From assembly GCA_024280115.1 (NCBI GenBank), contig JAJRQT010000202.1, positions 86,775 through 150,774 on the forward strand: a stretch of DNA of 64,000 bases. Reading direction: 5' to 3'. This DNA comes from Bacteroidota bacterium (GTDB taxonomy: Bacteria; Bacteroidota; Bacteroidia; Cytophagales; Cyclobacteriaceae). The translations under genes were made by a program, and so were the position numbers. Positions 17,312 through 26,331 of the stretch are shown piece by piece; within the stretch, counting starts at the first letter, position 1, and every line of letters starts with the position of its first letter. The notes under the pieces were generated by a model that was given only the letters and a program-made list of their open reading frames with translations, was not told where the DNA came from and ran no database searches.

Positions 17312-18430
17312 ATGGGAAAATTTAAGTATCTGCTTGTTCTTACTACGATAATTACCGGAAATTCAGTTTTATCACAATCCATTTCTCTTCCTCCAAGCGG
17401 AGACAATCAAAAATGCAGGGTTACACAATGGATTGGACCAGTATCGATTAGTATCACCTACAATAGTCCAGATGTCACTGGGCCGAACGGCGAAGATAGA
17501 AAAGGAAAAATATGGGGAGGGGTAGTGCCTTTTGGAATGACTGATAATAACTTTGGATCTGCAAGGAAAATGCCATGGAGAGCCGGGGCAAATGAAAATA
17601 CGACAATTTCAATATCCCATGATGTCAAAATAGAAGGTAAAATGCTATTGGCCGGTACATACGGATTTCACGTGATTCCCGGTAAGGAAAAATGTACTTT
17701 AATATTTTCTAAGAATTCAAATGCTTGGGGGAGCTACTTTTACAATGAAGAGGATGATGCATTGCGGGTTGATGTTATCCCGGTAACTGCACCGTTTACA
17801 GAATGGCTTACCTTTGAGTTTATTGAAAGAAAGCCAACATATACCATTGCGGCACTAAGGTGGGAAGAGCTCCAAATACCTTTCAAAATTGAAGCAGATG
17901 TAAGTAAAATTTATTTAACAAAGATCAGGGAAGATCTGCAAAATGCTCCGGGGTTTGATTGGCAAAATTGGGTTGCTGCCGTTAATTTCTGCTTAAGTAA
18001 TAATATCAATTTGGAGGAGGCCTTGATGTGGTCGGATTATGCGATAAATGCCCCATTTGTCGGGGAGAGAAATTTCACCACCTTATCAATCAGGGCAAAT
18101 GTATTGTATTTTTTGGGTAAGGATCAGGAAGCAGATCTGCTTATTGAAAAAGCGTTAAATGAACCTACCGCCACCATGAAAAACGTTCATATGTATGGAC
18201 TTCAGTTAATTGAGGAAGGAAAGACAGATAAAGCAATGGAGGTTTTTAAACTGAACAGGGAAAAATATCCTGAAGATAATTTTACGACATTGGTGGATTT
18301 GGCAAAAGGTTTTGATGCTTTGGGTAAAACTAAAAAGGCCATAAAAAATTATCAACTAGCAGCACAAAATGCTCCGGAAGGACAAGAGGATTACTATTTA
18401 AGTTTAGCAAAAAATTTAATGGAAAAATGA
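17312..18430 (+). CDS. Secreted DUF2911 protein with C-terminal TPR region
   Basis: A 372-residue exported protein. Signal peptide MGKFKYLLVLTTIITGNSVLSQ, then a DUF2911 domain (about 25-180) with family-typical stretches: PSGDNQKCRVTQWIGPVSISITYNSP (here split), GKIWGGVVPFG, WRAGANENTTISIS, LLAGTYGFHVIPG and NAWGSYFYNEEDDALRV. The C-terminal third has TPR-like helices (EALMWSDYAINAP, KAMEVFKLNREKYPEDN, KAIKNYQLAAQNAPEG). The DUF2911 family is common in Bacteroidota and has no established function. It stands alone. Confidence 0.9.
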   Translation: MGKFKYLLVLTTIITGNSVLSQSISLPPSGDNQKCRVTQWIGPVSISITYNSPDVTGPNGEDRKGKIWGGVVPFGMTDNNFGSARKMPWRAGANENTTISISHDVKIEGKMLLAGTYGFHVIPGKEKCTLIFSKNSNAWGSYFYNEEDDALRVDVIPVTAPFTEWLTFEFIERKPTYTIAALRWEELQIPFKIEADVSKIYLTKIREDLQNAPGFDWQNWVAAVNFCLSNNINLEEALMWSDYAINAPFVGERNFTTLSIRANVLYFLGKDQEADLLIEKALNEPTATMKNVHMYGLQLIEEGKTDKAMEVFKLNREKYPEDNFTTLVDLAKGFDALGKTKKAIKNYQLAAQNAPEGQEDYYLSLAKNLMEK

Positions 18431-18962
18431 TAGTATTTACTTGTTATATTTTTTGATGAATGCATATTACATATTTTTTGTATATGTAATAACAATTAAA
18501 TGAGTGCACATTATTAACATATTTTATAATTGAAAATAGTATTTAATAAATAAAATACTATCTAATATCAAGAACACTTTTAATTATATCAATAATAAAT
18601 AGCACATTTTTGTTTTTAATTGATAATGATTCAGGTACAATAAAAGTTATATTTAAGCCGATATACGCCCTTTTATATGCAAACAGTTATATGCTTACAT
18701 TTTTCATATCAATGATTTAATTCTTTTAATCTTTGCATATCGGGTTTGAGAAATCAACCTTTTTTGTTGTATTCAGAAGTTAATGTATCTAAAGTAATTG
18801 AATTTTTATATAAGAAGTAGATACCAATGACTAAATCAAATTTTTTAAAGCGTTGATGCAATAGAACACGATACATTATATAAACCATTCCTCTGAAAAT
18901 ACATTAAACAATTTGAGTTGTTGAAAAAAAACTTGAATGCGGTTAACTATATTTTTATTTTT
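18431..18962. other. Very AT-rich intergenic region, 532 bp
   Basis: No convincing ORF. It contains one AT-only inverted repeat (18466-18490) just after the DUF2911 gene, and is otherwise featureless. It presumably carries the promoter of the polysaccharide lyase gene. Confidence 0.4.
18466..18490 (+). terminator. Weak AT-only hairpin after the DUF2911 gene
   Basis: ATTACATAT (18466-18474) and ATATGTAAT (18482-18490) form a perfect 9-bp inverted repeat around a T-rich loop, 36 bp after the stop codon. The position suits a terminator, but the stem has almost no GC and no following T-run. Confidence 0.3.
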
Positions 18963-20369
18963 ATGAAAAAGATGATGATTGGCTTAATGGTGATGTTGGT
19001 ATTTCAGTTTTGCACCAGTGAATTAAACGAAATTGGTGGTATTGTTGGTGATCATATAGATCCAGGCTTAAATGGTGGATTAGGAACAGACAGAAATGAC
19101 ATACCTTCGAATTCTTTTTTAGTAGAGTATTTTCAAGGCGGCAATAATAATACATCTATATCTACTCGAACAGAAAGCAGGATTAATCATGATTTTAATA
19201 GCCCTGTTTCTAATCTGCAAGGTGAAGAGTTAGGCGCTAAGTGGACTGGAGATTTTTATTTTAACTCAGGTGACTATGTGTTTTCCGTGAAATCGAATAA
19301 AGGAATAAAAGTTTTAATCGATGATAGAATTGTTTTAAATGATTTGGAAAATAATAAGGAAACGAATTATAACATCAATCAACAACTGGATGGAGTTCAT
19401 ACAATTGAGGTAGAGTATAATATTAATGGAAATAATTCAGAAGAGAATAGTGTATCCATTGATTCAGATACAGAATCTATCACCGGAAATGAAGGTGGGA
19501 ATAATACTAGTAACGTGACAAATACAGGTATTAATGATGAGTCAGTCGTTGATGTTGATAACACCACCCCAACTGTTGAAGTTGATTGGAAACCCGTGGA
19601 TAGTGAAGGGGTTAGTTTTTTTGAAGGTTTTGAAAATGGATTAATTATGCCACCATGGAGGAAACTTGGCCATGGTATTGTAGAAACGGTTTCAAGTCCA
19701 ACGGCATCCGGTTCCAAAGCGCTGCGAATGTATTTAGAAAGAAAACTTTACTCATCATCAGGCGTTTCAAGAAGTCATCTTCAATATAATGGTGGTGAAG
19801 GTTATAAGGTTCCTAAATTCCAACCTCATTTCTCAACATGGGGGGCACGATTTGCACTTTATGTACCTTCAGATTTTGTGCCGGATCCTACCAGCGAAAT
19901 AATATTTCAATATCATGGTTTAAAAGATAAACAAGATACATATACTGAGAATCCTTCATTTCATTTAAGTATAGTATCAAATAAATTTGAAGTAGTTGTA
20001 AGAACCATTGCTGTTGATCCGGGGAGCAACGATGACAGAAATGGATCATCATTCCGAAGTATTGCAAATGTTTCACCTGGTCACTGGCACTATTTTGTTG
20101 TCGATACGCATTGGGATTATAGAGCCAATGGAAATGGTTATCACCGGGTATATATGAAAACTGATTCCCCTCCATTAGCTAGTGATATCATCGTAAATTA
20201 TACTGGTGGCACAGGGTATAATGATTTTTACAATGCCTATGCTATATTCAATATTTACAAATTTAATTGGAGTATTCAATCAAAAGTAAATCAATCAATT
20301 GCTGCTGGTGTAAAGTATAGAGAGTATTTTTTCGATAATATTGAGATAAGTAATAATAGCTACTTTTAG
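18963..20369 (+). CDS. PA14-domain polysaccharide lyase lipoprotein
   Basis: A 468-residue exported protein, probably a lipoprotein (MKKMMIGLMVMLVFQFC; Cys 17, though FQFC is an unusual lipobox). Residues about 50-150 form a PA14-like beta domain (SFLVEYFQGG, GDFYFNSGDYVFSVKSNKG, KVLIDDRIVLND, HTIEVEYN). A low-complexity N/S/T/D linker (about 155-205) leads to a catalytic domain of the heparin lyase I/glucuronan lyase superfamily (about 210-468; FFEGFENG, WGARFALYVPSDF, SEIIFQYHG, GHWHYFVVDTHWDYRANGNGYHRVYM, YFFDNIEIS, segments split here). It likely cleaves a uronate polysaccharide by beta-elimination; substrate not deducible. The frame opens upstream at a TTG (18918), but the ATG at 18963 begins the signal peptide. 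It faces the EPS locus, suggesting a role in trimming that polymer. Confidence 0.82.
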   Translation: MKKMMIGLMVMLVFQFCTSELNEIGGIVGDHIDPGLNGGLGTDRNDIPSNSFLVEYFQGGNNNTSISTRTESRINHDFNSPVSNLQGEELGAKWTGDFYFNSGDYVFSVKSNKGIKVLIDDRIVLNDLENNKETNYNINQQLDGVHTIEVEYNINGNNSEENSVSIDSDTESITGNEGGNNTSNVTNTGINDESVVDVDNTTPTVEVDWKPVDSEGVSFFEGFENGLIMPPWRKLGHGIVETVSSPTASGSKALRMYLERKLYSSSGVSRSHLQYNGGEGYKVPKFQPHFSTWGARFALYVPSDFVPDPTSEIIFQYHGLKDKQDTYTENPSFHLSIVSNKFEVVVRTIAVDPGSNDDRNGSSFRSIANVSPGHWHYFVVDTHWDYRANGNGYHRVYMKTDSPPLASDIIVNYTGGTGYNDFYNAYAIFNIYKFNWSIQSKVNQSIAAGVKYREYFFDNIEISNNSYF

Positions 20370-20745
20370 GCCCTGAAGGTCTGTTAGGTAAAGAATAGGG
20401 TGTAAATAAGTTAGGAAGACTAAATTAAACCAATGAATTTTTTATATATATGCCTCATATCACATCAACAAATGTAGGTAATTGTGGAAATGGAGAATTT
20501 TAGGAAAGCAGATTTAGTATTCAAAATATAATCAAAATAATTTTTGGCGCGTATCATTATTGGTATGGTTTATTTTGTAACTGGTTCAGGATATGTGACT
20601 GTAGAGGTATTATATGAAATATAATAAAATAAAGAAATTGATATGCGGGAGTATTTGAAAGACTCACTAAAATGTTGCCCTATGAGAAAATCGTTAACCT
20701 CAGCGTTTGAATTTGAGATTGATTCGAAGCATATTGCTTAAAAAC
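20370..20745. other. Convergent intergenic region, 376 bp
   Basis: Lies between the ends of the lyase gene (plus) and the MBOAT gene (minus). Only ORFs of about 20 codons are present. No good hairpin terminator or repeat was recognised. Confidence 0.4.
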
Positions 20746-22200
20746 TCAAAATTGCAAATAGATAAATTGTTGTTCCTGTCCTCCAAACCAAAAAACGGAA
20801 AGTATTAAAGCATAGTAAAAAACCCATCGCATTGGGGTATTCCATTTCAATGAAATATTTGCGATAGCATGTTCTTGTTTTCTCCCTATCCATTCAATTA
20901 TAAACATCAAGACGATGAATAGAAAAGTAATTAATGTCATGAACTTAGCAGAAGGGATATCCGGTACTGAAAATAGTGATTTTGAAAAAAGGCCATTAAA
21001 ATAATAAAACGCATGCCCAATCGTATTAGCTCTAAATAAAACCATTGTTAGCATCACCAAAGTAAATGTCCCTAAAACATTTAAAGTTTCCCTGTAAGAA
21101 GGGAATAAAGTATCCTTTGCGATTATTTTCTTTTTATTCAATTTACCACTTAGTACCAGAGGTATAAAATATAAGCCATGAATAAAGCCAAATAGCACGT
21201 AAGTCCAATTAGCTCCATGCCATATTCCTATAATCGTAAAATTGATAAGGATTGCCAATATTAGTCCTATTTTGCCTAAATCTCTAAATAAAAATGAAAA
21301 TGGAGTAAATACATATTCTGTCATCCATGCTGTTAAGGATATATGCCATTTGCGCCAAAAATCAGCAATATTTTGAGCAAAAAACGGGTAATCAAAATTT
21401 TTTGTTACGTTGAATCCAATTAATCGTGAGAATCCTATTGCCATATCAGAGTATCCAGAAAAATCTGCATATATCTGAATTGTATAAATAAAAGCACCTA
21501 ATAGTAAGGAGCTCCCGGGTAGCTCCTGGTAATTATTAAAAATAGGATTTGTAATAGCAGCGCAGTTATCGGCAATCACAATTTTTTTAAATAGACCCCA
21601 GAGTATTTGACGCATTCCATCAATGGCTTGATCGTAATTAAATACTCTTTGTTTTTTTAATTGGGGAATAAAGGATTTTGCCTTATCAATAGGACCTGAT
21701 ATTAATGTCGGGAAAAATGATATATAATTAAAAAATACAATCCAGTCTCTTGTTGCTTTTATTTTTCCACTATCAATATCTAAAACGTAACTTATAGTTC
21801 TGAAAGTAAAAAAACTAATTCCTAATGGAATTATAATATTTAATGTTTGGAGGTTGCCGTTTATATCTAGTGATTGAAATACTTCATTAAATGAAGTGAT
21901 GAAGAAATTAAAATATTTAAAATATGCTAAACCACCAATACCTTGCAGCAAGCCGGTATATACAAGCATTCGCCGATATTTGAGGTTTGATGTTCTTTCA
22001 ATTAAAATCCCTAAAATATAGTTTAGAACAGAACTACCAACGATTAAAAAAAGAAAACGCCAATCCCACCAGGCATAAAAAAAATAACTACTAATTAATA
22101 AAAGTAAATTTTGAATTTTAACATTACTATTAAAAATAAACCAATATAAAAGAAAGAATACTAGAAAAAATATTGAGAATTCAAGTGAATTAAATATCAT
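20746..22200 (-). CDS. MBOAT-family O-acyltransferase (DltB/AlgI-like)
   Basis: A 484-residue polytopic inner-membrane protein with about 11 hydrophobic segments. It belongs to the membrane-bound O-acyltransferase family that moves acyl groups from a cytoplasmic donor onto extracytoplasmic glycans. Key family features: WRKWHISLTAWMTEYVFTPF with conserved His, and GIWHGANWTYVLFGFIHG with the invariant active-site His. In the order of this operon it directly follows an acyl carrier protein (12-bp gap) and an adenylation enzyme, as DltB follows in dlt systems. AlgI-type enzymes acetylate alginate; the carrier-protein neighbour favours the DltB-like mode. Last gene of the minus-strand EPS run. 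Confidence 0.93.
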   Translation of the reverse strand: MIFNSLEFSIFFLVFFLLYWFIFNSNVKIQNLLLLISSYFFYAWWDWRFLFLIVGSSVLNYILGILIERTSNLKYRRMLVYTGLLQGIGGLAYFKYFNFFITSFNEVFQSLDINGNLQTLNIIIPLGISFFTFRTISYVLDIDSGKIKATRDWIVFFNYISFFPTLISGPIDKAKSFIPQLKKQRVFNYDQAIDGMRQILWGLFKKIVIADNCAAITNPIFNNYQELPGSSLLLGAFIYTIQIYADFSGYSDMAIGFSRLIGFNVTKNFDYPFFAQNIADFWRKWHISLTAWMTEYVFTPFSFLFRDLGKIGLILAILINFTIIGIWHGANWTYVLFGFIHGLYFIPLVLSGKLNKKKIIAKDTLFPSYRETLNVLGTFTLVMLTMVLFRANTIGHAFYYFNGLFSKSLFSVPDIPSAKFMTLITFLFIVLMFIIEWIGRKQEHAIANISLKWNTPMRWVFYYALILSVFWFGGQEQQFIYLQF

Positions 22201-22212
22201 AAAACTAATTAT

Positions 22213-22455
22213 CTATTCAATTTTTAAACTAACTAATTCAATTAAATTTCCTAAATTTCCTAGTTTATTAATTTCCCGGAGTTTGAATTTTACACCGAAT
22301 TGTTTTTCTATTGTAGTTATAATTATCATATGAGTAAGTGAATCCCAACCTTCCACATCATTTGCAGATAATTCATTTTTCATCTCGAAATTATCATGTT
22401 CAAGGATTGAGATAAATATATTTCTTAATTTTTCAACAATTTCATTTTTTTCCAT
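22213..22455 (-). CDS. Acyl carrier protein (DltC-like)
   Basis: An 80-residue carrier protein with the phosphopantetheine attachment Ser 39 in EGWDSLTHM. The length and acidic helical composition match ACP/D-alanyl carrier proteins. It sits between the adenylation enzyme (46 bp upstream) and the MBOAT gene (12 bp downstream), so it most likely holds the activated acyl or aminoacyl group as a thioester for membrane transfer. It needs a phosphopantetheinyl transferase encoded elsewhere. Confidence 0.94.
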   Translation of the reverse strand: MEKNEIVEKLRNIFISILEHDNFEMKNELSANDVEGWDSLTHMIIITTIEKQFGVKFKLREINKLGNLGNLIELVSLKIE

Positions 22456-22501
22456 ATTGTTTTTAATTTCTAATCACAGTTTTTTACTAATAGTTTGGCT
22501 A

Positions 22502-24007
22502 TTAATTTCGGTCATTTTCCGTGGCTTTAAATAATAATTTCAATTTATTTCTATCTATTTTCCCATTAGCATTTAAAGAGAATTTATTTATAAATTTTAT
22601 TTGATTTGGGATCATATATGAAGGCATTTTTATTTTCATATAATCATAAAGAGATGCATTGCCAAATTCATTTGATTCGATTACCAAACCTATTTCCGTG
22701 TTTCCTATTGCATCAGCGAATGTTACAGCCACAACATTAATTTTTTCTAAAAAAGTTTTTGCGTGAAATTCTACTTCAGATAATTCGACTCTGAATCCTT
22801 GTATTTGCGTTTGAAAATCTACTCTTCCAATGTACATCATATCACCTTCTTTATCGCGTTCACATAAATCTCCTGTTTTATAAAACCTTTCTTTTATCCC
22901 ATTATATTTTGTATAGAAAAATGCCTTTTTATTTATTACTTCATTTTTCCAATAGCCGGGTGTTAATTGTACTCCCCCAAGACATAATTCTCCAACGGAA
23001 CCACTGGGTAAAACTTGATTTTGATCATCGACAATTATCGTTGAAGTTCCTTTCATTGCCTTTCCGATGGAAAGAACACCATTATGTGATTTATTGCTTG
23101 TCATTCTTTCAAAAGCATAATGGGTACAGAAAATTGTGTCTTCGGTAGGGCCATATACATTATATATTTTGGCGTTTGGCAAACAATTGGCCCATTCTTC
23201 AGTGATATCTAACGCTAAAGCTTCTCCACAAAACATGCTATATTTCATATCTGGAAAATCCATTTCATCAAAATATGGACGAAGGTATTGGAGCATAGAC
23301 GGCACCATCAAGGCAAATGTCAGTCTTTGTTCGTCTAATAATTCAAAAATGTAGCCAAATTTAATTTTATTTTTGGGGATAGTATAAATACAAGCACCTT
23401 TTAGCAATGGAATGAGATATGACATTACCGATAAGTCAAATGTCAAATCAAACATTTGTAAAAATCTATCATTTTCATCAATATTGAATCCCATCTCCCA
23501 AAAAGCCGTAACGAAGCCAGTAATATTTTCTCGAGTAATAGGGACACCTTTGGGTTGGCCGGTTGTCCCGGAAGTAAAAAGTAAATAAACTGATTCCTCC
23601 TCAGAAGTATATTTTGGTTCTAAATCAATTGAAGTGTCAGGGAGATTGTTACTCGAAATTAAAATATATTCGGGAAAAAGTGAATTATCAGAAGAGTCTA
23701 TAATTGTTTTTAAAACAGCTTGTTTAATAATATTTTCATTTCTATCCCTAGGAGTTTCTGGATTAATTGGAACATAAGCTTTACCTTCAAACCATATTGC
23801 TATAATGGCCGCATATGTTTCAAGATCATCATTTAAAATAAGTCCAATATACTTATCTGTATCAATAGTATTATCCTGAATTGATTTTCTTATTTTCGAT
23901 ATTACACGAGCGAGTTCATAATATTTGTAAAAAACACCATTTATAAAAAACGCATTTTTGTCAGTATATTTAATGATTGCATTTTGAAGGGATAAAAACA
24001 GATCCAT
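22502..24007 (-). CDS. Amino-acid adenylation enzyme (DltA-like AMP-forming ligase)
   Basis: A 501-residue ANL-superfamily adenylation protein, freestanding, which activates a carboxylic acid as AMP ester and loads it onto a carrier protein. Core motifs: LLFTSGTTGQPKGVP (A3), MFDLTFDLSVMSY (A4), YNVYGPTEDTIF (A5), FYKTGDLCERD (A7), GRVDFQTQIQGFRVEL (A8) and NANGKIDRNKLK with the catalytic Lys (A10). The Asp in the A4 FDLTFDLSV segment is the residue that contacts the substrate amino group in amino-acid-activating members, which suggests an amino acid substrate; identity not deducible. The call is DltA-like by sequence style and by the downstream ACP and MBOAT. Confidence 0.9.
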   Translation of the reverse strand: MDLFLSLQNAIIKYTDKNAFFINGVFYKYYELARVISKIRKSIQDNTIDTDKYIGLILNDDLETYAAIIAIWFEGKAYVPINPETPRDRNENIIKQAVLKTIIDSSDNSLFPEYILISSNNLPDTSIDLEPKYTSEEESVYLLFTSGTTGQPKGVPITRENITGFVTAFWEMGFNIDENDRFLQMFDLTFDLSVMSYLIPLLKGACIYTIPKNKIKFGYIFELLDEQRLTFALMVPSMLQYLRPYFDEMDFPDMKYSMFCGEALALDITEEWANCLPNAKIYNVYGPTEDTIFCTHYAFERMTSNKSHNGVLSIGKAMKGTSTIIVDDQNQVLPSGSVGELCLGGVQLTPGYWKNEVINKKAFFYTKYNGIKERFYKTGDLCERDKEGDMMYIGRVDFQTQIQGFRVELSEVEFHAKTFLEKINVVAVTFADAIGNTEIGLVIESNEFGNASLYDYMKIKMPSYMIPNQIKFINKFSLNANGKIDRNKLKLLFKATENDRN

Positions 24008-24016
24008 GTTGTTTTT

Positions 24017-24877
24017 CTAATTTATAATATCAAAATCATCTGATAAAAGCACTCCATCTTTGAGCCTTAATATAATGTTATCTCCCTCAGGATCGATATA
24101 AATCCCCTGGGTTTTATAGTGTTTTTTTAGACGCTCTTCTGCTCGAGGATCCGGAAAGGTAGCTCTCCAAATAATATAAGCATCATAAAACGCTCCCTCA
24201 TATGGCAATGAAACGGCCCTGATAAGATTATAAACTTCTATTTTTGATCTATTTATATCAATTTTCCGGTCTTTATCTTTTAAAGCTCCAAAGTAGCTAG
24301 AGCCTGTCAGTTTTTGCTTAATTGGTTTAAAGTTTTTATCAAGAAGCATCTCAATGGCTTCAATAACTATTGTCTTATAAACAGTTAGCATTTTTAGTTG
24401 AAAATCAAAAATATAATCATTTTCCGAAATTGAGATATATTTTTGAATAATAAGATCTCCGGTGTCAATGCTTTCCTCAATGAAATGTACTGTTACACCA
24501 GTTGTAGTCTCCCCATGTATTATCGCCTGATGATGCGGTGATAAGCCCCTATATTTAGGCAACAATGATGGATGAACATTTATTGCGCCATATTTGGCTT
24601 GAGAAAATATTTCCTTTTTCAATATTCTTTTTAAATGGACGCTTAAAATTAAGTCTGGTTTTAGCTTAATTAAATAGTTTTTAATTTTTTCCGAGTTGAC
24701 ATCATGATCACGAATGAAAACAATATGGTATTTATCTGTTATTTTTTGCAAATTTTTATAATTACTATCATTTTCCCGATAAGGGCATATGACCAACTGA
24801 ATGTTATGATCAGAGTCAATTAATGACTGGAGGGTTGTGGCTGAAAAAATATCTTCACCAAATAATACAATTTTCAT
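24017..24877 (-). CDS. Formyltransferase of the Fmt/ArnA family
   Basis: A 286-residue cytoplasmic enzyme with the 10-formyltetrahydrofolate-dependent formyltransferase fold. The catalytic triad is visible as N100 and H102 (INVHPSLLPKYRG) and D138 (ESIDTGDLI), and SLLPKYRG is the folate-site signature. The C-terminal domain resembles the Fmt/ArnA OB-type tail (DRKIDINRSKIEVYNLIRAV, here quoted in part). It lies 9 bp from the adenylation gene, so the two are tightly co-expressed. It is not the housekeeping Fmt by context. It probably N-formylates either an amino-sugar nucleotide or the amino group of the amino acid activated by its neighbour; the sequence does not decide between these. Confidence 0.88.
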   Translation of the reverse strand: MKIVLFGEDIFSATTLQSLIDSDHNIQLVICPYRENDSNYKNLQKITDKYHIVFIRDHDVNSEKIKNYLIKLKPDLILSVHLKRILKKEIFSQAKYGAINVHPSLLPKYRGLSPHHQAIIHGETTTGVTVHFIEESIDTGDLIIQKYISISENDYIFDFQLKMLTVYKTIVIEAIEMLLDKNFKPIKQKLTGSSYFGALKDKDRKIDINRSKIEVYNLIRAVSLPYEGAFYDAYIIWRATFPDPRAEERLKKHYKTQGIYIDPEGDNIILRLKDGVLLSDDFDIIN

Positions 24878-25042
24878 GATTTTAATTTTCAGGTAAGGTA
24901 TTTTGTACTAAGGAGCCTTAAAAGTAACTTATGTATAGGAGTTTTGAAATACGTTATTATACTTGAATCCTTATTTAATTATAGGTGATATAAAAATGTT
25001 CCATCAGGAAGGAAATTCAATTGTGTACTTACATTTGTGCAA

Positions 25043-26044
25043 TCAATCAGAATAAATAATTTTTAATATTTCATTAGCCACGGGCGGTTTGTAGTGACTT
25101 TCATCATAATAGTTACTGATATGTTCTGTAAATTTATTTTTTCCGGAGAAATTATAAACATTTTCTTCACCAAAAATTTGATATAATAATTTAAGCTGTT
25201 CTTTTTCCATATGAATCATATCATAAACCGGAGAAATCACTATTATATATTTAGTATTGTGCCGAATAAATAACTCTTTAATTTGTTTAAGTTGGCTTAT
25301 TTCTGGGTTTGTGATATCACAGCTATCATGCTTTAATATTGGTCGATTGTAGAAAACTCCCTTATCTATAAGTTGGTTATAGTATTTTAAGGAATCCTTT
25401 TTTATATGAACATCGTAACTATACCACATATCGCAATTTATATCATTTATTTTGTGAGGATACTCATCCGTTCTTAATAAAACGCCCATATAATCCCGTT
25501 GTGTTTTAAACATTGAATAATCAATGTAGGCTATTAAAAATTTGAAATATATCTGGGCTCTAAAAAACGTGAAATAATAAATTAATTTTGATTCTTTAGA
25601 TATTTCTGGTGGCAGAATAAAAATGTGGCCTTCATTATTTTTGGTTGAGATTAGAAAGTCTCTATCGATAATTAATAATGCGTTTTTAATACTATCTCCC
25701 TGTTCCTCTATGAATTGAACCTTTTTTGATACCGCATAGATTCCATCACCAGAACCATCAAAATGAAATGGGGTAGCATCATTTTTGAGGTATTTAACCC
25801 ATTCCTGGCATTTAAAAGCCAGGGATCTGGAACTTCCGAATATAAAAGAGTTATATTTTTCTTTATCTCTATATTTAGAATACGTACGCGCTGTAACTAA
25901 TCCTCTATTTAGAGTTACGATGTTATCTTTATAATAGCTATCGTAGCTTCTAAATAATCTGAATGTATCGATATATATTAAAGATAATAGGGCAGTGATA
26001 AATGGAATAATGAAAAGCAACAATTTTAAAATAAATTTATTCAT
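25043..26044 (-). CDS. Membrane-anchored SGNH-like protein (DltD/AlgJ-type role)
   Basis: A 333-residue protein with one N-terminal membrane anchor (KFILKLLLFIIPFITALLSL) and a periplasmic domain. The sequence SFIFGSSRS (70-74) fits the block I Ser of SGNH/DltD proteins, and YDESHY gives the D314-xx-H317 pair near the C-terminus, as in SGNH hydrolases and acyltransferases. SGNH-type partners commonly accompany MBOAT proteins (DltB with DltD, AlgI with AlgJ/AlgX), accepting the acyl group on the outer face. The family is very divergent, so the identification rests on motif positions, topology and context. Confidence 0.72.
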   Translation of the reverse strand: MNKFILKLLLFIIPFITALLSLIYIDTFRLFRSYDSYYKDNIVTLNRGLVTARTYSKYRDKEKYNSFIFGSSRSLAFKCQEWVKYLKNDATPFHFDGSGDGIYAVSKKVQFIEEQGDSIKNALLIIDRDFLISTKNNEGHIFILPPEISKESKLIYYFTFFRAQIYFKFLIAYIDYSMFKTQRDYMGVLLRTDEYPHKINDINCDMWYSYDVHIKKDSLKYYNQLIDKGVFYNRPILKHDSCDITNPEISQLKQIKELFIRHNTKYIIVISPVYDMIHMEKEQLKLLYQIFGEENVYNFSGKNKFTEHISNYYDESHYKPPVANEILKIIYSD

Positions 26045-26230
26045 GCAGATTTTAAAATTGTTTTAATTTATTTGGTTGAATTTAACATTTTGCGGATTAA
26101 TGGTAACAGGTGGGACTTAATATGTGTGGTATTGGCAATTGTGTAATTATAACGTCTTGTATGAAAAATACGGTGTTGATAGTAATTGATTGATAAACTT
26201 CCCTGTCAATTTTTTAAATCCATATTCGAT

Positions 26231-26260
26231 ATTTTAATATTTGTTCTCCAGTATTAAAAT
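26231..26260. repeat. AT-rich inverted repeat in the kinase/SGNH spacer
   Basis: ATTTTAATA (26231-26239) and TATTAAAAT (26252-26260) form a perfect 9-bp inverted repeat around a 12-bp loop, in the 287-bp gap between the tyrosine kinase gene and the SGNH gene. It lies just downstream (minus strand) of a candidate -7 element, so it could be an operator or leader structure for the Dlt-like cassette. No T-run follows, so a terminator is less likely. Confidence 0.45.
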
Positions 26261-26272
26261 TTACTAATTCAT

Positions 26273-26280
26273 CAAATATA
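26273..26280 (-). promoter_or_regulatory. Candidate -7 element for the Dlt-like cassette
   Basis: Reads TATATTTG on the minus strand, matching TAnnTTTG. It lies in the largest gap within the EPS run between 25 and 36 kb, upstream of the SGNH, formyltransferase, adenylation, ACP and MBOAT genes. A TTTG at 26310-26313 is too far (29 bp) to be a normal -33 partner, so support is modest. Confidence 0.33.
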
Positions 26281-26331
26281 AGACACAATAATATAATATT
26301 TCCGACTTGCAAATTACAATAATGTATTATA

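Noticed and set aside
18918..18962. Upstream TTG start of the PA14 lyase
   Set aside because: It would put 15 residues ahead of an evident signal peptide that starts at the ATG at 18963.
20370..20745. Small ORFs in the lyase/MBOAT gap
   Set aside because: All are about 20 codons, with no start context, domain or conservation evidence.
24017..24877. Housekeeping methionyl-tRNA formyltransferase (fmt)
   Set aside because: It lies 9 bp from a DltA-like gene within an EPS run and diverges from Fmt outside the catalytic core; a sugar or aminoacyl substrate is more likely.
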